Source: Holdemanella sp. (GTDB lineage: Bacteria; Bacillota_I; Bacilli_A; Erysipelotrichales; Erysipelotrichaceae). Taken from it: a stretch of 13,596 bases of DNA. The position numbers and the translations under genes are program-made. Of this stretch, positions 5,145 to 13,596 are shown in pieces. Within the stretch, counting starts at the first letter, position 1; each line of letters opens with the position of its first letter. The stretch covers positions 1 through 13,596 of the forward strand of contig JABUSD010000337.1 in assembly GCA_021442845.1 (NCBI GenBank). The letters are read 5' to 3'. Below the pieces are notes generated by a model that worked only from the letters and a program-made list of their open reading frames with translations, was not told the origin of the DNA and searched no databases.

Positions 5145-6686
5145 TTAATTCACCGCTTTTGTCATGATTTTTACAAGTGGAATCGCCTTTTCTGGGCAAT
5201 AGGTTACACCTAGATAACGATTCTTCTTCGTTGGTCCGTGGTAATCACTTCCACAGGAAACCAGCAATTTCTTCTGTTGTGCCAATTTCAATAGAACTGC
5301 AATGGTTTCTGCATGCACACATGGGGAGAAGCATTCGATTCCATCAATGCCTAAATCAATGATTTCTTCAATGATTTCATCGGCCATATAATCTGTATGC
5401 CATGAAGCAAGGATGGCAATACCGCCTGCATCATGAATTGAACGGATTACATCCACAACCTCTGGATAGTTAGCCTTCACATAACAAGGGCCTCCCTTTC
5501 CAAATGTGTTATATTTGAATGCGCGCATCGCTTCCTGTTTTGAATTTGTACTTTCGATATACTGGCGTACAAATGGCAGCTGACGGACTTTTTCATTGTT
5601 GAATACCATAGAGGTAATATCCGATGCGGTAATTGTCTGGAATCGGCTGTTGGCCATAATCGCATCTACATCAATGGATACACCTGAATATTCCTCAAAT
5701 CTGGCAACGCGCTGCATTGACAGATTTTTTTCTCGCATTAAGCTATCCTGTTCAATCGTTTCAAAAATCGGATTGTTCCAGTCGATATAATAGCCTAGAA
5801 TTCGTACTCTTGTATCGGCGTATTGGCAATCCACTTCTACACCTGGTATATATTGAATACCATACATCGATGCAAACTGGATGGCAGCAGCATTCTGTCT
5901 TGCACAGTTATGATCGGTAATGGAGATTGTTTCCAATCCGATTTCCTTTGCCTGTTTGAAAATCTCTTCTACATCATAATATCCATCATCGCTATAGTTT
6001 GAACGGATATGCAGATCAACAGGTGTAATTTCTTTTGAATCCGCTTCCTTTTCTTCGTTTTTCTCTGTCTGTGGACGCTGGGATTCAAAAGCAATTTTCA
6101 TATCTGGTTCACGAACAAGATGCAGACGTAAAAAGATATCTACAATTGTCTGCTGTTTTGGCATGATAAGAACAACAACACCATTCAAGGCCCACCATAT
6201 GACAATTCCCAGTACCTTGAAGAAATAACCAAATACCATCAATGGAAGACCAAATCCAAGCACCTGCCTTAAAATCAATGTCAATCCATCCGCTTCCTTA
6301 TTATCTTTCTTGACTAGTTTTAAACCAAAATAGAAATAGCCAAGGGATTGCCCTTTTCCTCTTGCGGTAAATACCGGAAGAAGAATCACGCTTGTCACAA
6401 ATAACAGGGCATACATAATATAAAATAACAAGTCAAAGAAATGCGGTGGAATCAATCCGGTAAGAATCAGCAGGAATTCGATTACCCATAAATAAACGGG
6501 CATTAAACAGATATTCATATCCACAAGGAAGGCAAAAAAATGCGATAGATAGTCATCTACATTTCTTCCAAGTGAAACCGCTTCTTTATAGCCGCTGGCT
6601 CTATATAGTTTTGATTTTTTTGTTATATATGCTAAGGTTAGATCCTTAATACTATAATTATTCACGTTATTTTCATTTTCATCCAT
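5145..6686 (-). CDS. RDD membrane domain fused to a PHP phosphoesterase domain
   Basis: A 513-residue fusion. The N-terminal part (about 45-195) is an RDD domain: LVDMNI, several membrane helices, and the typical GQSLGYFYFGLKLVK motif (112-126). A charged, Glu/Lys-rich linker (about 200-220) leads to a PHP domain (about 222-513), a metal-dependent phosphoesterase fold anchored here on the membrane. Visible PHP motifs are DLHIRS (224-229), ITDHN (256-260), GVEV (282-285) and GSDYHG (479-484). Two deviate from the usual pattern: the first reads H-I-R instead of H-x-H, and the expected AHP reads ASWH (427-430). Substrate is unknown; relatives of this PHP group act on nucleotides. The ribosome binding site AAAGGA is 13 bases from the ATG, unusually far. 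It has a predicted promoter of its own and no terminator before metG's promoter. Confidence 0.88.
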   Translation of the reverse strand: MDENENNVNNYSIKDLTLAYITKKSKLYRASGYKEAVSLGRNVDDYLSHFFAFLVDMNICLMPVYLWVIEFLLILTGLIPPHFFDLLFYIMYALLFVTSVILLPVFTARGKGQSLGYFYFGLKLVKKDNKEADGLTLILRQVLGFGLPLMVFGYFFKVLGIVIWWALNGVVVLIMPKQQTIVDIFLRLHLVREPDMKIAFESQRPQTEKNEEKEADSKEITPVDLHIRSNYSDDGYYDVEEIFKQAKEIGLETISITDHNCARQNAAAIQFASMYGIQYIPGVEVDCQYADTRVRILGYYIDWNNPIFETIEQDSLMREKNLSMQRVARFEEYSGVSIDVDAIMANSRFQTITASDITSMVFNNEKVRQLPFVRQYIESTNSKQEAMRAFKYNTFGKGGPCYVKANYPEVVDVIRSIHDAGGIAILASWHTDYMADEIIEEIIDLGIDGIECFSPCVHAETIAVLLKLAQQKKLLVSCGSDYHGPTKKNRYLGVTYCPEKAIPLVKIMTKAVN

Positions 6687-6712
6687 AAAAGAAAAACCGT
6701 CCTTTAAATAAT

Positions 6713-6740
6713 ATTATAATAAAAATCGACTTAAAGTAAA
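6713..6740 (-). promoter_or_regulatory. Predicted promoter of the RDD-PHP gene
   Basis: TATAAT (6718-6713) lies 16 bases downstream of TTTACT (6740-6735), between the ATP synthase terminator and the start of the RDD-PHP gene. The -10 box is perfect and the -35 matches at four of six positions. The predicted start near 6706 leaves a leader of only about 20 bases. Confidence 0.6.
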
Positions 6741-6761
6741 AGATGGAATCTTTTATGTTGC

Positions 6762-6794
6762 AAAGAAAAGAGCTGATCCATAATCAGCTCTTTT
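6762..6794 (-). terminator. Terminator of the ATP synthase operon
   Basis: AAAAGAGCTGAT and ATCAGCTCTTTT form a perfect 12-pair stem around a five-base loop, followed on the minus strand by CTTTG. It begins three bases after the atpC stop. The other strand also carries a T-run, so the hairpin could work in both directions, though no plus-strand gene is nearby. Confidence 0.92.
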
Positions 6795-6797
6795 TGT

Positions 6798-7193
6798 TTA
6801 ATATCCTTTAACAGAAATACGGTTTACAGCACGTTTTAATGCAGCTTCCGCTCTCTTCATATTTGTGTTAGAATCCCTTCTCGCAAGTCGTTCCTGTGCA
6901 CGCTTTAAGGCAGCTTCAGCACGAGGGATATCGATTTCATCTCTTCCTTCGATGGCATCTGTTAATATCATAGACTTATTGTCATCAAATTGAAGAAGGC
7001 CTCCCGATAGAGCATATTCCTCTTTGACTCCCTTTGCGGATTCCAGCACTAATTTGCAAGGAACAAGACTGGCAAAGATTGGAATGTGATTGGGAAGGAT
7101 TGTCATTTCTCCTTCTACACTTTTACAATGGATGCTCATGACATCGCATTCTAGATATCTTCCTCTAGGTGTGACAACCTTTATTGCGATCAT
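6798..7193 (-). CDS. atpC: ATP synthase epsilon subunit
   Basis: The epsilon subunit of the central stalk couples rotor to catalytic head and can inhibit ATP hydrolysis through its C-terminal helices. The 131-residue protein has the N-terminal beta sandwich (KVVTPRGRYLECDV, then GEMTILPNHIPIFASL and ALSGGLLQF). It continues into a two-helix domain rich in Arg, Lys and Ala (about 90-127), in which RAEAALKRA occurs twice (91-99 and 113-121), suggesting internal duplication of a helix motif. The ATG lies two bases after the atpD stop and has no good ribosome binding site at the right distance. Translation is therefore probably coupled to atpD. It is the last gene of the operon. Confidence 0.95.
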   Translation of the reverse strand: MIAIKVVTPRGRYLECDVMSIHCKSVEGEMTILPNHIPIFASLVPCKLVLESAKGVKEEYALSGGLLQFDDNKSMILTDAIEGRDEIDIPRAEAALKRAQERLARRDSNTNMKRAEAALKRAVNRISVKGY

Positions 7194-7195
7194 AC

Positions 7196-8602
<1,407 letters not shown>

Positions 8603-8610
8603 TTACCTCC

Positions 8611-9456
8611 TTAAGAAATCGCATTCGAACCACTGACGATTTCAGTGATTTCCTGCGTAATCGCAGCCTGTCGTGCCTGATTGAATGCAAATGACAATTC
8701 ATCACGAAGCTGTTGCGCATTATCTGTGGCACTTTCCATTGCCATTCGACGCGATGCCTGTTCACTTGTTTTACTTTCCAGATACTTGGCATATAAAGTG
8801 GATTTGCAGATTAGCGGAATAACCTGTTTCATCATTTCTTCCTGTCCTGGTTCAAACAGCATGACGGCATTTGATTTTGTTTCCTTTTCTTCCGGTTGTT
8901 CAACAGGAAGAACATTCATCATTTCCGGTACAAATGTCAATGTGTTTTTAAAATATGTATAAAGAATCTTTATACTTGAAATTTCTTTGTTTTCGAATAA
9001 TTGTAGCGCTTCATCCATCTTTTTTGAAAGTGAAGCATAATCATTATCAAAATCCAGGTCAACCAGTTCATCAATCACATTAAAGTTTCTTGAACGAATC
9101 CAGTTTGCACCACGTGTTCCAATCATGACTACCTTATCCTCTGGACTTACATGACTTTGAATAAGCCTTTGAATATTGGCATTATATCCACCACAAAGTC
9201 CCATATCACTTGTAATCGCAAAGATATAGGCTGGTTTCCCTTCATTTTCCTGAAGGTAAATAGAATTCTTCATACCTGCCTGCAATACGACTGTTAACAT
9301 CTCAGACAGTGCATTGGCGTATTCTCTATTCTCTTCCATTGCCTGTTTCTGGCGATTCAATTTGCTTGCAGCAACCAGCTGCATAGCGCGCGTGATTTTC
9401 TTTGTAGAATCTACAGAACGAATACGTGCCTGTATCGCTTGTCTATTCTGTGCCAT
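8611..9456 (-). CDS. atpG: ATP synthase gamma subunit
   Basis: The central rotor shaft, which turns inside the alpha/beta head. The two conserved ends that form the coiled-coil axle are clear: SVDSTKKITRAMQLVAASKL near residues 14-33 and NQARQAAITQEITEIVSGSNA close to the C-terminus. The middle part (ITSDMGLCGGYNANI) matches the Rossmann-like globular domain of the family. Length of 281 is typical. The ATG begins two bases after the atpA stop, with only AAGG some ten bases upstream, so coupling to atpA translation is likely. Confidence 0.97.
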   Translation of the reverse strand: MAQNRQAIQARIRSVDSTKKITRAMQLVAASKLNRQKQAMEENREYANALSEMLTVVLQAGMKNSIYLQENEGKPAYIFAITSDMGLCGGYNANIQRLIQSHVSPEDKVVMIGTRGANWIRSRNFNVIDELVDLDFDNDYASLSKKMDEALQLFENKEISSIKILYTYFKNTLTFVPEMMNVLPVEQPEEKETKSNAVMLFEPGQEEMMKQVIPLICKSTLYAKYLESKTSEQASRRMAMESATDNAQQLRDELSFAFNQARQAAITQEITEIVSGSNAIS

Positions 9457-9458
9457 GA

Positions 9459-10982
9459 CTAATGACTACCTTCTACTAAGGCAAATTCTTTGGCATACGC
9501 ATCCAAAGCCGTCTTTAATTGGGCATCTATTTCTTCATCAATTGATTTTCTTGATTCAATCTGATCTAAAATGAATGGGTATTGTGAACGGATATAGTTC
9601 AACAATCCTTCTTCATAAAAACTTACATCTTCTACCGCAACGGATTTAAGATATTTATTCTTTGCAGCATATAGGGAAACAACCTGTTCACTTGCACGAA
9701 GTGGAGCGTATTGTTTCTGAACCAATAGCTGTTTTAAACGGGCACCATGCTCTAGAATCGCTTTTGTCGTTGCATCCAGATCCGATCCAAACTTCGCAAA
9801 AGCTGCCATTTCTCTTGCCTGTGCCAATTCTAGTTTCAATGAACCAGCTACCTGTTTCATCGCTTTAATCTGGGCAGCACTTCCAACACGGCTAACGCTT
9901 AAACCGCTATCTACCGCTGGACGTGTTCCTTCATTGAACATATCTGTCTGTAAGAAAATCTGTCCATCTGTAATGGAAATTACATTCGTAGGAATATAGG
10001 CAGAAATATCACCAGCCTGTGTTTCAATGATTGGCAAAGCGGTTAAAGAACCACCACCATAGTCTTCATTTAAACGAGCCGCTCTTTCCAATAGACGAGA
10101 ATGTAGATAGAATACATCCCCTGGGAATGCTTCACGTCCTGGAGGACGACGTAACAATAAAGACATTGTACGATAAGCTACCGCATGTTTACTCAAATCA
10201 TCATAGACGATTAATACATCCTGTCCCTGTTCCATCCATTCTTCACCAATGGCACATCCTGCATATGGAGCTAAATATTGAAGTGGAGCTGCTTCAGATG
10301 CAGTGGATACAACAATAGTTGTATATTTTAATGCATCGGCTTCACTTAATTTACGCACAATCTGAGCAACGGTACTAGCCTTCTGTCCAATCGCAACATA
10401 AATACATTTCACATTTGTATCCTTCTGGTTCAGGATTGTATCGATTGCGATGGCTGTTTTACCAGTCTGTCTATCACCAATGATCAACTCACGCTGACCA
10501 CGACCAATAGGAATCATAGAGTCAATGATTTTTAATCCTGTCTGAAGCGGTACACCGACACTCTTTCTTGTCATAACACCTGGTGCTACACGTTCAACAG
10601 GACGTGTCTTTGTTGTTTCAATTGGACCTTTTCCATCAATTGGCTGTCCCAATGCGTTTACAACACGACCTAGCATTGCATCCCCTACAGGTACCTCAAC
10701 AATTTTACCTGTACGTTTTACAATGTCTCCTTCTTTGATATCGGGATTGTCACCCATTAATACAACACCTACATGGTCATCTTCAAGGTTCATAACCATT
10801 CCATAGACATCGTGTGGGAATATTAACAATTCACTCATCATGGCACTCTTTAATCCATAAACAGTAGAGATTCCATCTCCAATGCTTAGAACTGTACCAC
10901 TTTCATTCATTTCTAGATCCTGGTCGATATTTTGAATTTGGGCTTTAATCAATTTACTGATTTCAGCTGGGTTTAAACTCAT
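9459..10982 (-). CDS. atpA: ATP synthase alpha subunit
   Basis: The regulatory nucleotide-binding subunit of F1. It carries the P-loop GDRQTGKT (169-176), the family signature [17 protein letters not shown] (355-371) with the likely arginine finger Arg365, and an N-terminal beta barrel around [14 protein letters not shown] (31-44). The protein is 507 residues, as usual. The first 20 residues ([14 protein letters not shown]) form the helix that docks on delta. The ribosome binding site AAAGGATG is clear. It follows atpH by 13 bases and precedes atpG by two. Confidence 0.98.
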   Translation of the reverse strand: MSLNPAEISKLIKAQIQNIDQDLEMNESGTVLSIGDGISTVYGLKSAMMSELLIFPHDVYGMVMNLEDDHVGVVLMGDNPDIKEGDIVKRTGKIVEVPVGDAMLGRVVNALGQPIDGKGPIETTKTRPVERVAPGVMTRKSVGVPLQTGLKIIDSMIPIGRGQRELIIGDRQTGKTAIAIDTILNQKDTNVKCIYVAIGQKASTVAQIVRKLSEADALKYTTIVVSTASEAAPLQYLAPYAGCAIGEEWMEQGQDVLIVYDDLSKHAVAYRTMSLLLRRPPGREAFPGDVFYLHSRLLERAARLNEDYGGGSLTALPIIETQAGDISAYIPTNVISITDGQIFLQTDMFNEGTRPAVDSGLSVSRVGSAAQIKAMKQVAGSLKLELAQAREMAAFAKFGSDLDATTKAILEHGARLKQLLVQKQYAPLRASEQVVSLYAAKNKYLKSVAVEDVSFYEEGLLNYIRSQYPFILDQIESRKSIDEEIDAQLKTALDAYAKEFALVEGSH

Positions 10983-10995
10983 AGTATCATCCTTT

Positions 10996-11532
10996 CTAGT
11001 CTAAAGCATTTAGCTTCTCTTTCATCGCATTGAAACGCGATAATAGAGTGTTATCCAATACTAAATCTTTTGTTTGAACACGAATACCTGCCATCAGTTC
11101 ATCATTCACTGAAATAGCAAGTTCAACTTTCTTATCCAATTTCTTTTCAAGCATATCCTTGATGGATTGCACCTGTTCATCACTTAACTTTGTTGCACTC
11201 TCAACTTTAACCACTTCAATGTTGTGATCATCGCGATAACATTCCACATAAGCATCATAAATGCCTTTCATGTCAGAAACCTTATCATGGTCTGTCAAGA
11301 CAAGTAGATAGCGATATAAAAGCGTATCCAGATTCTTTTCAAACAAATTGGAAATCCATTCCTTTTTTTGAACACGCGTGATCTTTGGATGTGACAAAGC
11401 TTTTGAAAAATCACTATTTTCATTCCAGATATCCTTTAAGGCTTTTAACTCTTCCATATAAAAGTCAACCTTACCAGCATCCTTTGCCAATTCATACAAA
11501 GCTTCACTATATGGTCTTAGCGATTCTACCAT
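10996..11532 (-). CDS. atpH: ATP synthase delta subunit
   Basis: Peripheral stalk subunit that links the b dimer to the top of F1. Its 178 residues fit the OSCP/delta family: an N-terminal helical domain beginning [17 protein letters not shown], and the C-terminal hallmark [20 protein letters not shown] followed by [20 protein letters not shown], where the usual family motif is GG-x-x-(I/V)-x-(I/V). The start codon lies inside the end of atpF (7-base overlap, ATGGTAG), which argues for tight translational coupling. Confidence 0.95.
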   Translation of the reverse strand: MVESLRPYSEALYELAKDAGKVDFYMEELKALKDIWNENSDFSKALSHPKITRVQKKEWISNLFEKNLDTLLYRYLLVLTDHDKVSDMKGIYDAYVECYRDDHNIEVVKVESATKLSDEQVQSIKDMLEKKLDKKVELAISVNDELMAGIRVQTKDLVLDNTLLSRFNAMKEKLNALD

Positions 11533-12041
11533 TGTTTATCGCCTGCCTGTTCAATAAAGTCATCCACGAATTGCTTCTGGATGTCTTCATCCATTTCTTT
11601 TTGAACAAGCTTTTTCGCTGCTTCAATTGCAACATCACTGATAACCTGTCGCATTTCTTTTTCAGCGTTTCGTTTATCTCGTTCAATATCTTCTTTCGCC
11701 TGTTTTTTAATTCGAGAAGCTTCATTCTGTGCTTCTTCAATAATCTGCATCTTCTCCTGATTTGCACTAGCACGAGCGGATTCCATAAGCGAATGCGCTT
11801 CCTGCCCTGCATTTTTCATCTTTTCTTCATATTGTTCCTTAACATTCTCTGCTTCTTTCTTAATCTGATAAGAAGAATCGATATTCTCCTGAATCATATT
11901 CTGACGAGCATCGATGAAAGCTAACAATTTATCCCAGAAGAACTTCTTAGCAACCAGTACAATAATCAATGTAGAAATGCAAACCAAGACAACATCTGTC
12001 AAGGAGATACGCAGATAGTTTTCTACATTAAATCCATCCAT
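11526..12041 (-). CDS. atpF: ATP synthase b subunit
   Basis: Stator stalk of the Fo part. One membrane helix at about 14-34 is followed by a long, highly charged helix rich in Glu, Lys, Gln and Ala up to the C-terminus, the coiled coil that dimerises and reaches F1. Its 171 residues are typical. There is a single b gene, so a homodimer is expected. The ribosome binding site AAAGGA overlaps the end of atpE. The last seven bases overlap atpH. Confidence 0.95.
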   Translation of the reverse strand: MDGFNVENYLRISLTDVVLVCISTLIIVLVAKKFFWDKLLAFIDARQNMIQENIDSSYQIKKEAENVKEQYEEKMKNAGQEAHSLMESARASANQEKMQIIEEAQNEASRIKKQAKEDIERDKRNAEKEMRQVISDVAIEAAKKLVQKEMDEDIQKQFVDDFIEQAGDKQW

Positions 12042-12046
12042 GTTTA

Positions 12047-12292
12047 TTATCCTTTAATAAAAATCAACAAGATTGCGATTACAAGGGAATAGATACCTGT
12101 TGTTTCAGCTAAGGCAATACCCAATACCATGATAGACTGGATTTTTCCAGATGCATCCGGATTACGTGAAACCCCTTCAGCACCTCTACTTGCTGCGATA
12201 CCCTGACCAATACCAGGCCCAAGACCAGCAATCATCGCAATACCAGCACCTAAGCAAGCCATACCCTTTACGAAAAATTCATTAAATTCCAT
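12047..12292 (-). CDS. atpE: ATP synthase c subunit, sodium-type signature
   Basis: The ion-carrying rotor ring subunit: a hairpin of two membrane helices with the RNPDA loop between them. The 81-residue protein has GPGIGQG (25-31) in helix 1 and LAETTGIY (61-68) in helix 2. By alignment from memory to the sodium-driven Ilyobacter tartaricus ring, Gln30, Glu63, Thr64 and Tyr68 fall on the Na+ ligands Gln32, Glu65, Ser66 and Tyr70. Proton-type rings such as those of Bacillus or E. coli lack this set. The inference is Na+ coupling, still to be tested. It has the other very strong ribosome binding site of the operon (AAGGAGG), fitting the many copies needed per complex. Confidence 0.97.
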   Translation of the reverse strand: MEFNEFFVKGMACLGAGIAMIAGLGPGIGQGIAASRGAEGVSRNPDASGKIQSIMVLGIALAETTGIYSLVIAILLIFIKG

Positions 12293-12311
12293 TGTTTTTT
12301 CCTCCTTTTTC

Positions 12312-13019
12312 CTAAGCTTCTTCCTTTGATACCTGCTGTCCTAAGAAATAAGACGACAACGTAAAGAAGATATATGTTTGTATTACTCCCGAGAAGATAT
12401 CAAAATACACATGCAGGAATGGTGTAAAGATAAAGCCAAGAACACCCCAAGGCATAATTTTCTTTATCAATGTATATACAAGCATCGTAATGATACTTCC
12501 GGCCAGAATATTTCCAAATAAACGCATTGTCAGCGATATTGGAGTAGCGAATTCACCAATGATATTCAATGGTGTTAAAATAACCATAGGCTCTGTCAAC
12601 TCTTTTAAACGAGCCAGAATCCCACCTTTTTTGAACCCGTTATACTGAATCATGACCCACATTGTCACAGCGAGTGTCGCATTAAAGCTGATGTTGCTGG
12701 TTGGATTCTGTAAACCAACTAGACCAATCAGATTGCTGACACACATCATCAGTATCAGAGTTCCAAATAAAGGAACATATCTTCTTGTTGTTTCTCTAAG
12801 ATTTCCTTTGACTACATAATAGACAAGGCCAAGCGCCTCTTCCGATAACCAGACAATACCTGTTGGCTTTTTCATCGGATCGGCCTTTTCAATCTGCTTT
12901 CCTGCCCAGACAAATAGGATTCCAAAGATGACACATAATACCAGCCAAACTAGAATGGACTGGTGCAGGACAAACTTCGTGTTTCCAAATGTAAAGACAA
13001 TTGAACTTACATCACTCAT
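12312..13019 (-). CDS. atpB: ATP synthase a subunit
   Basis: Stator subunit that provides the ion access channels beside the c ring. Conserved elements are present: [19 protein letters not shown] (82-100), [14 protein letters not shown] (105-118), and [21 protein letters not shown] (150-170) with the essential Arg166. A C-terminal pair of helices ends SSYFLGQQV. At 235 residues it has about six membrane helices, typical for the bacterial family. The ATG overlaps the end of the AtpI-like gene by eight bases (ATGAGTGA) and follows a GGGAGAG ribosome binding site. Confidence 0.97.
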   Translation of the reverse strand: MSDVSSIVFTFGNTKFVLHQSILVWLVLCVIFGILFVWAGKQIEKADPMKKPTGIVWLSEEALGLVYYVVKGNLRETTRRYVPLFGTLILMMCVSNLIGLVGLQNPTSNISFNATLAVTMWVMIQYNGFKKGGILARLKELTEPMVILTPLNIIGEFATPISLTMRLFGNILAGSIITMLVYTLIKKIMPWGVLGFIFTPFLHVYFDIFSGVIQTYIFFTLSSYFLGQQVSKEEA

Positions 13020-13383
13020 TAGAATCTCTCCCTTCCATTAGAGCATATAATACGATAGCGCCTTTATGGCACATAAAACCTGCAAACAGCGATAAGACGG
13101 GAATGCCAATTAGAGCACATCCAAGAAATGTCACGGTATAGAATCCATATCGGATCATATAATTGGATCTTCCCTGCTTGGTAGCAGCATCAACATCTCC
13201 GGTAATGCCAAATGAGAATTTAGATATCATCCCAAATCCCACAAGGGCAATACCACAGCCAATCAGAACACCAATGAACACCTTCCAGCTTCGAAAGATG
13301 ATTAATGCGATAAGACTGGCTATTATAGCTAGAATAAAAGATATCTTAAGGATCTTTTTTCCCATTGTTTCAAACTCACTCAT
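13012..13383 (-). CDS. atpI: AtpI-like assembly protein of the ATP synthase operon
   Basis: A 123-residue protein with four predicted membrane helices (about 13-29, 34-54, 75-90 and 93-110), placed where Firmicutes carry atpI, directly before atpB. Family knowledge: AtpI helps assemble the c ring. I chose the ATG at 13383, the start of MSEFETMGKK, which follows AGGG by six bases and overlaps the preceding gene by eight. A longer frame from a TTG at 13440 would run far into the upstream gene and has no better ribosome binding site. Sequence conservation in this family is low, so the call rests on length, topology, position and the GRSNYMIRYGFY segment. Confidence 0.82.
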   Translation of the reverse strand: MSEFETMGKKILKISFILAIIASLIALIIFRSWKVFIGVLIGCGIALVGFGMISKFSFGITGDVDAATKQGRSNYMIRYGFYTVTFLGCALIGIPVLSLFAGFMCHKGAIVLYALMEGRDSNE

Positions 13384-13555
13384 GACTATCCCTATTCTTC
13401 TTATAGAATAGATAGAAACTGCCAAACAGACTATATGCAAAACCTATCAATGTAAATATAGGTGTTGTATGCAGATATTCATCTGCAAAATAACCAAGCG
13501 TTATAAAAATCATTAAACTTGTAAATAATAAGCCTGCTAGTGCGGATGGTTTCAT
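13376..13555 (-). CDS. atpZ: AtpZ-like small membrane protein, first gene of the atp operon
   Basis: A 59-residue protein starting MKPSALAGLLFTS and ending YKKNRDSHE. It has two hydrophobic segments (about 4-23 and 32-50) joined by GYFADEYLHTTPIFTLIG. That fits the pattern of the AtpZ / 'ATPase gene 1' family: a Gly-x-x-x-Asp helix end, a Thr-Pro turn, then a glycine-containing second helix. Family members sit at the head of atp operons with AtpI; reports link the pair to assembly and divalent cation handling. The ATG follows AAGGGG by about six bases. The stop overlaps the next start by eight bases. It is short and easily missed. Confidence 0.85.
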   Translation of the reverse strand: MKPSALAGLLFTSLMIFITLGYFADEYLHTTPIFTLIGFAYSLFGSFYLFYKKNRDSHE

Positions 13556-13588
13556 CTCTACCCCTTTTTCGAAAATATACTATTCTTA

Positions 13589-13594
13589 TTATAA
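13589..13594 (-). promoter_or_regulatory. Possible -10 box of the atp operon promoter
   Basis: TATAAT lies about 33 bases upstream of the atpZ start. A matching -35 would fall beyond the window edge, so the promoter cannot be confirmed from this sequence. Confidence 0.35.
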
Positions 13595-13596
13595 TT

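Noticed and set aside
4953..5213. Plus-strand open frame of 86 codons over the T-box region
   Set aside because: The same bases form a fully accounted T-box leader on the minus strand and the end of the RDD-PHP gene. No ribosome binding site or family match.
11385..11924. Plus-strand open frame of 179 codons over atpF/atpH
   Set aside because: It is antisense to two unmistakable ATP synthase genes and is unusually rich in Phe, Leu, His and Ser, as expected for the complement of a Lys/Glu-rich coiled coil.
13384..13440. Longer AtpI-like protein starting with TTG at 13440
   Set aside because: It would overlap atpZ by 65 bases, and the extra 19 residues have no support. The ATG at 13383 has a suitable ribosome binding site and the same eight-base overlap seen at the next junction.

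Overview
The window is ordinary chromosomal housekeeping DNA from a low-GC Gram-positive bacterium. Three things point to Firmicutes: strong AGGAGG-type ribosome binding sites, a T-box leader, and an S-box (SAM-I) riboswitch. The c subunit looks Na+-type, which fits a fermentative anaerobe. Erysipelotrichia or another gut lineage is my best guess but is not proven by the sequence. Every gene I accept lies on the minus strand, so transcription runs from high to low coordinates. I see no mobile element, CRISPR array, tRNA or rRNA.

In transcription order, 13555 down to 6798 is a complete F1Fo ATP synthase operon, atpZ-atpI-atpB-atpE-atpF-atpH-atpA-atpG-atpD-atpC. It opens with a 59-codon atpZ-like gene and ends in a strong hairpin terminator. 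Its genes overlap or sit a few bases apart. The c subunit carries the Gln/Glu/Thr/Tyr set of sodium-binding rotor rings. Next, with its own predicted promoter, comes a 513-residue fusion of an RDD membrane domain and a PHP phosphoesterase domain with altered metal-binding motifs (6686-5145).

From 5142 to 215 lies a methionine-centred segment. metG (methionyl-tRNA synthetase) sits behind a T-box leader with an AUG specifier and a UGGU bulge that matches tRNA-Met. A 62-residue membrane protein is coupled to metG by a one-base overlap, and a terminator hairpin spans its stop codon. Two further membrane-protein genes follow: a 100-residue orphan and an EamA/DMT transporter. Last is metK (SAM synthetase), behind a consensus promoter and an S-box riboswitch whose terminator and antiterminator can both be paired by eye. 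Charged tRNA-Met should therefore turn off metG, and SAM should turn off metK. Both switch terminators are also the only intrinsic terminators visible downstream of the gene before them. The first 41 bases hold the start of one more minus-strand gene.

I do not see a clearly new multi-gene system. The best leads are the RDD-PHP fusion with its unusual active site, the sodium-type rotor, the very short P4 of the SAM riboswitch, and the two riboswitches placed as double-duty terminators.
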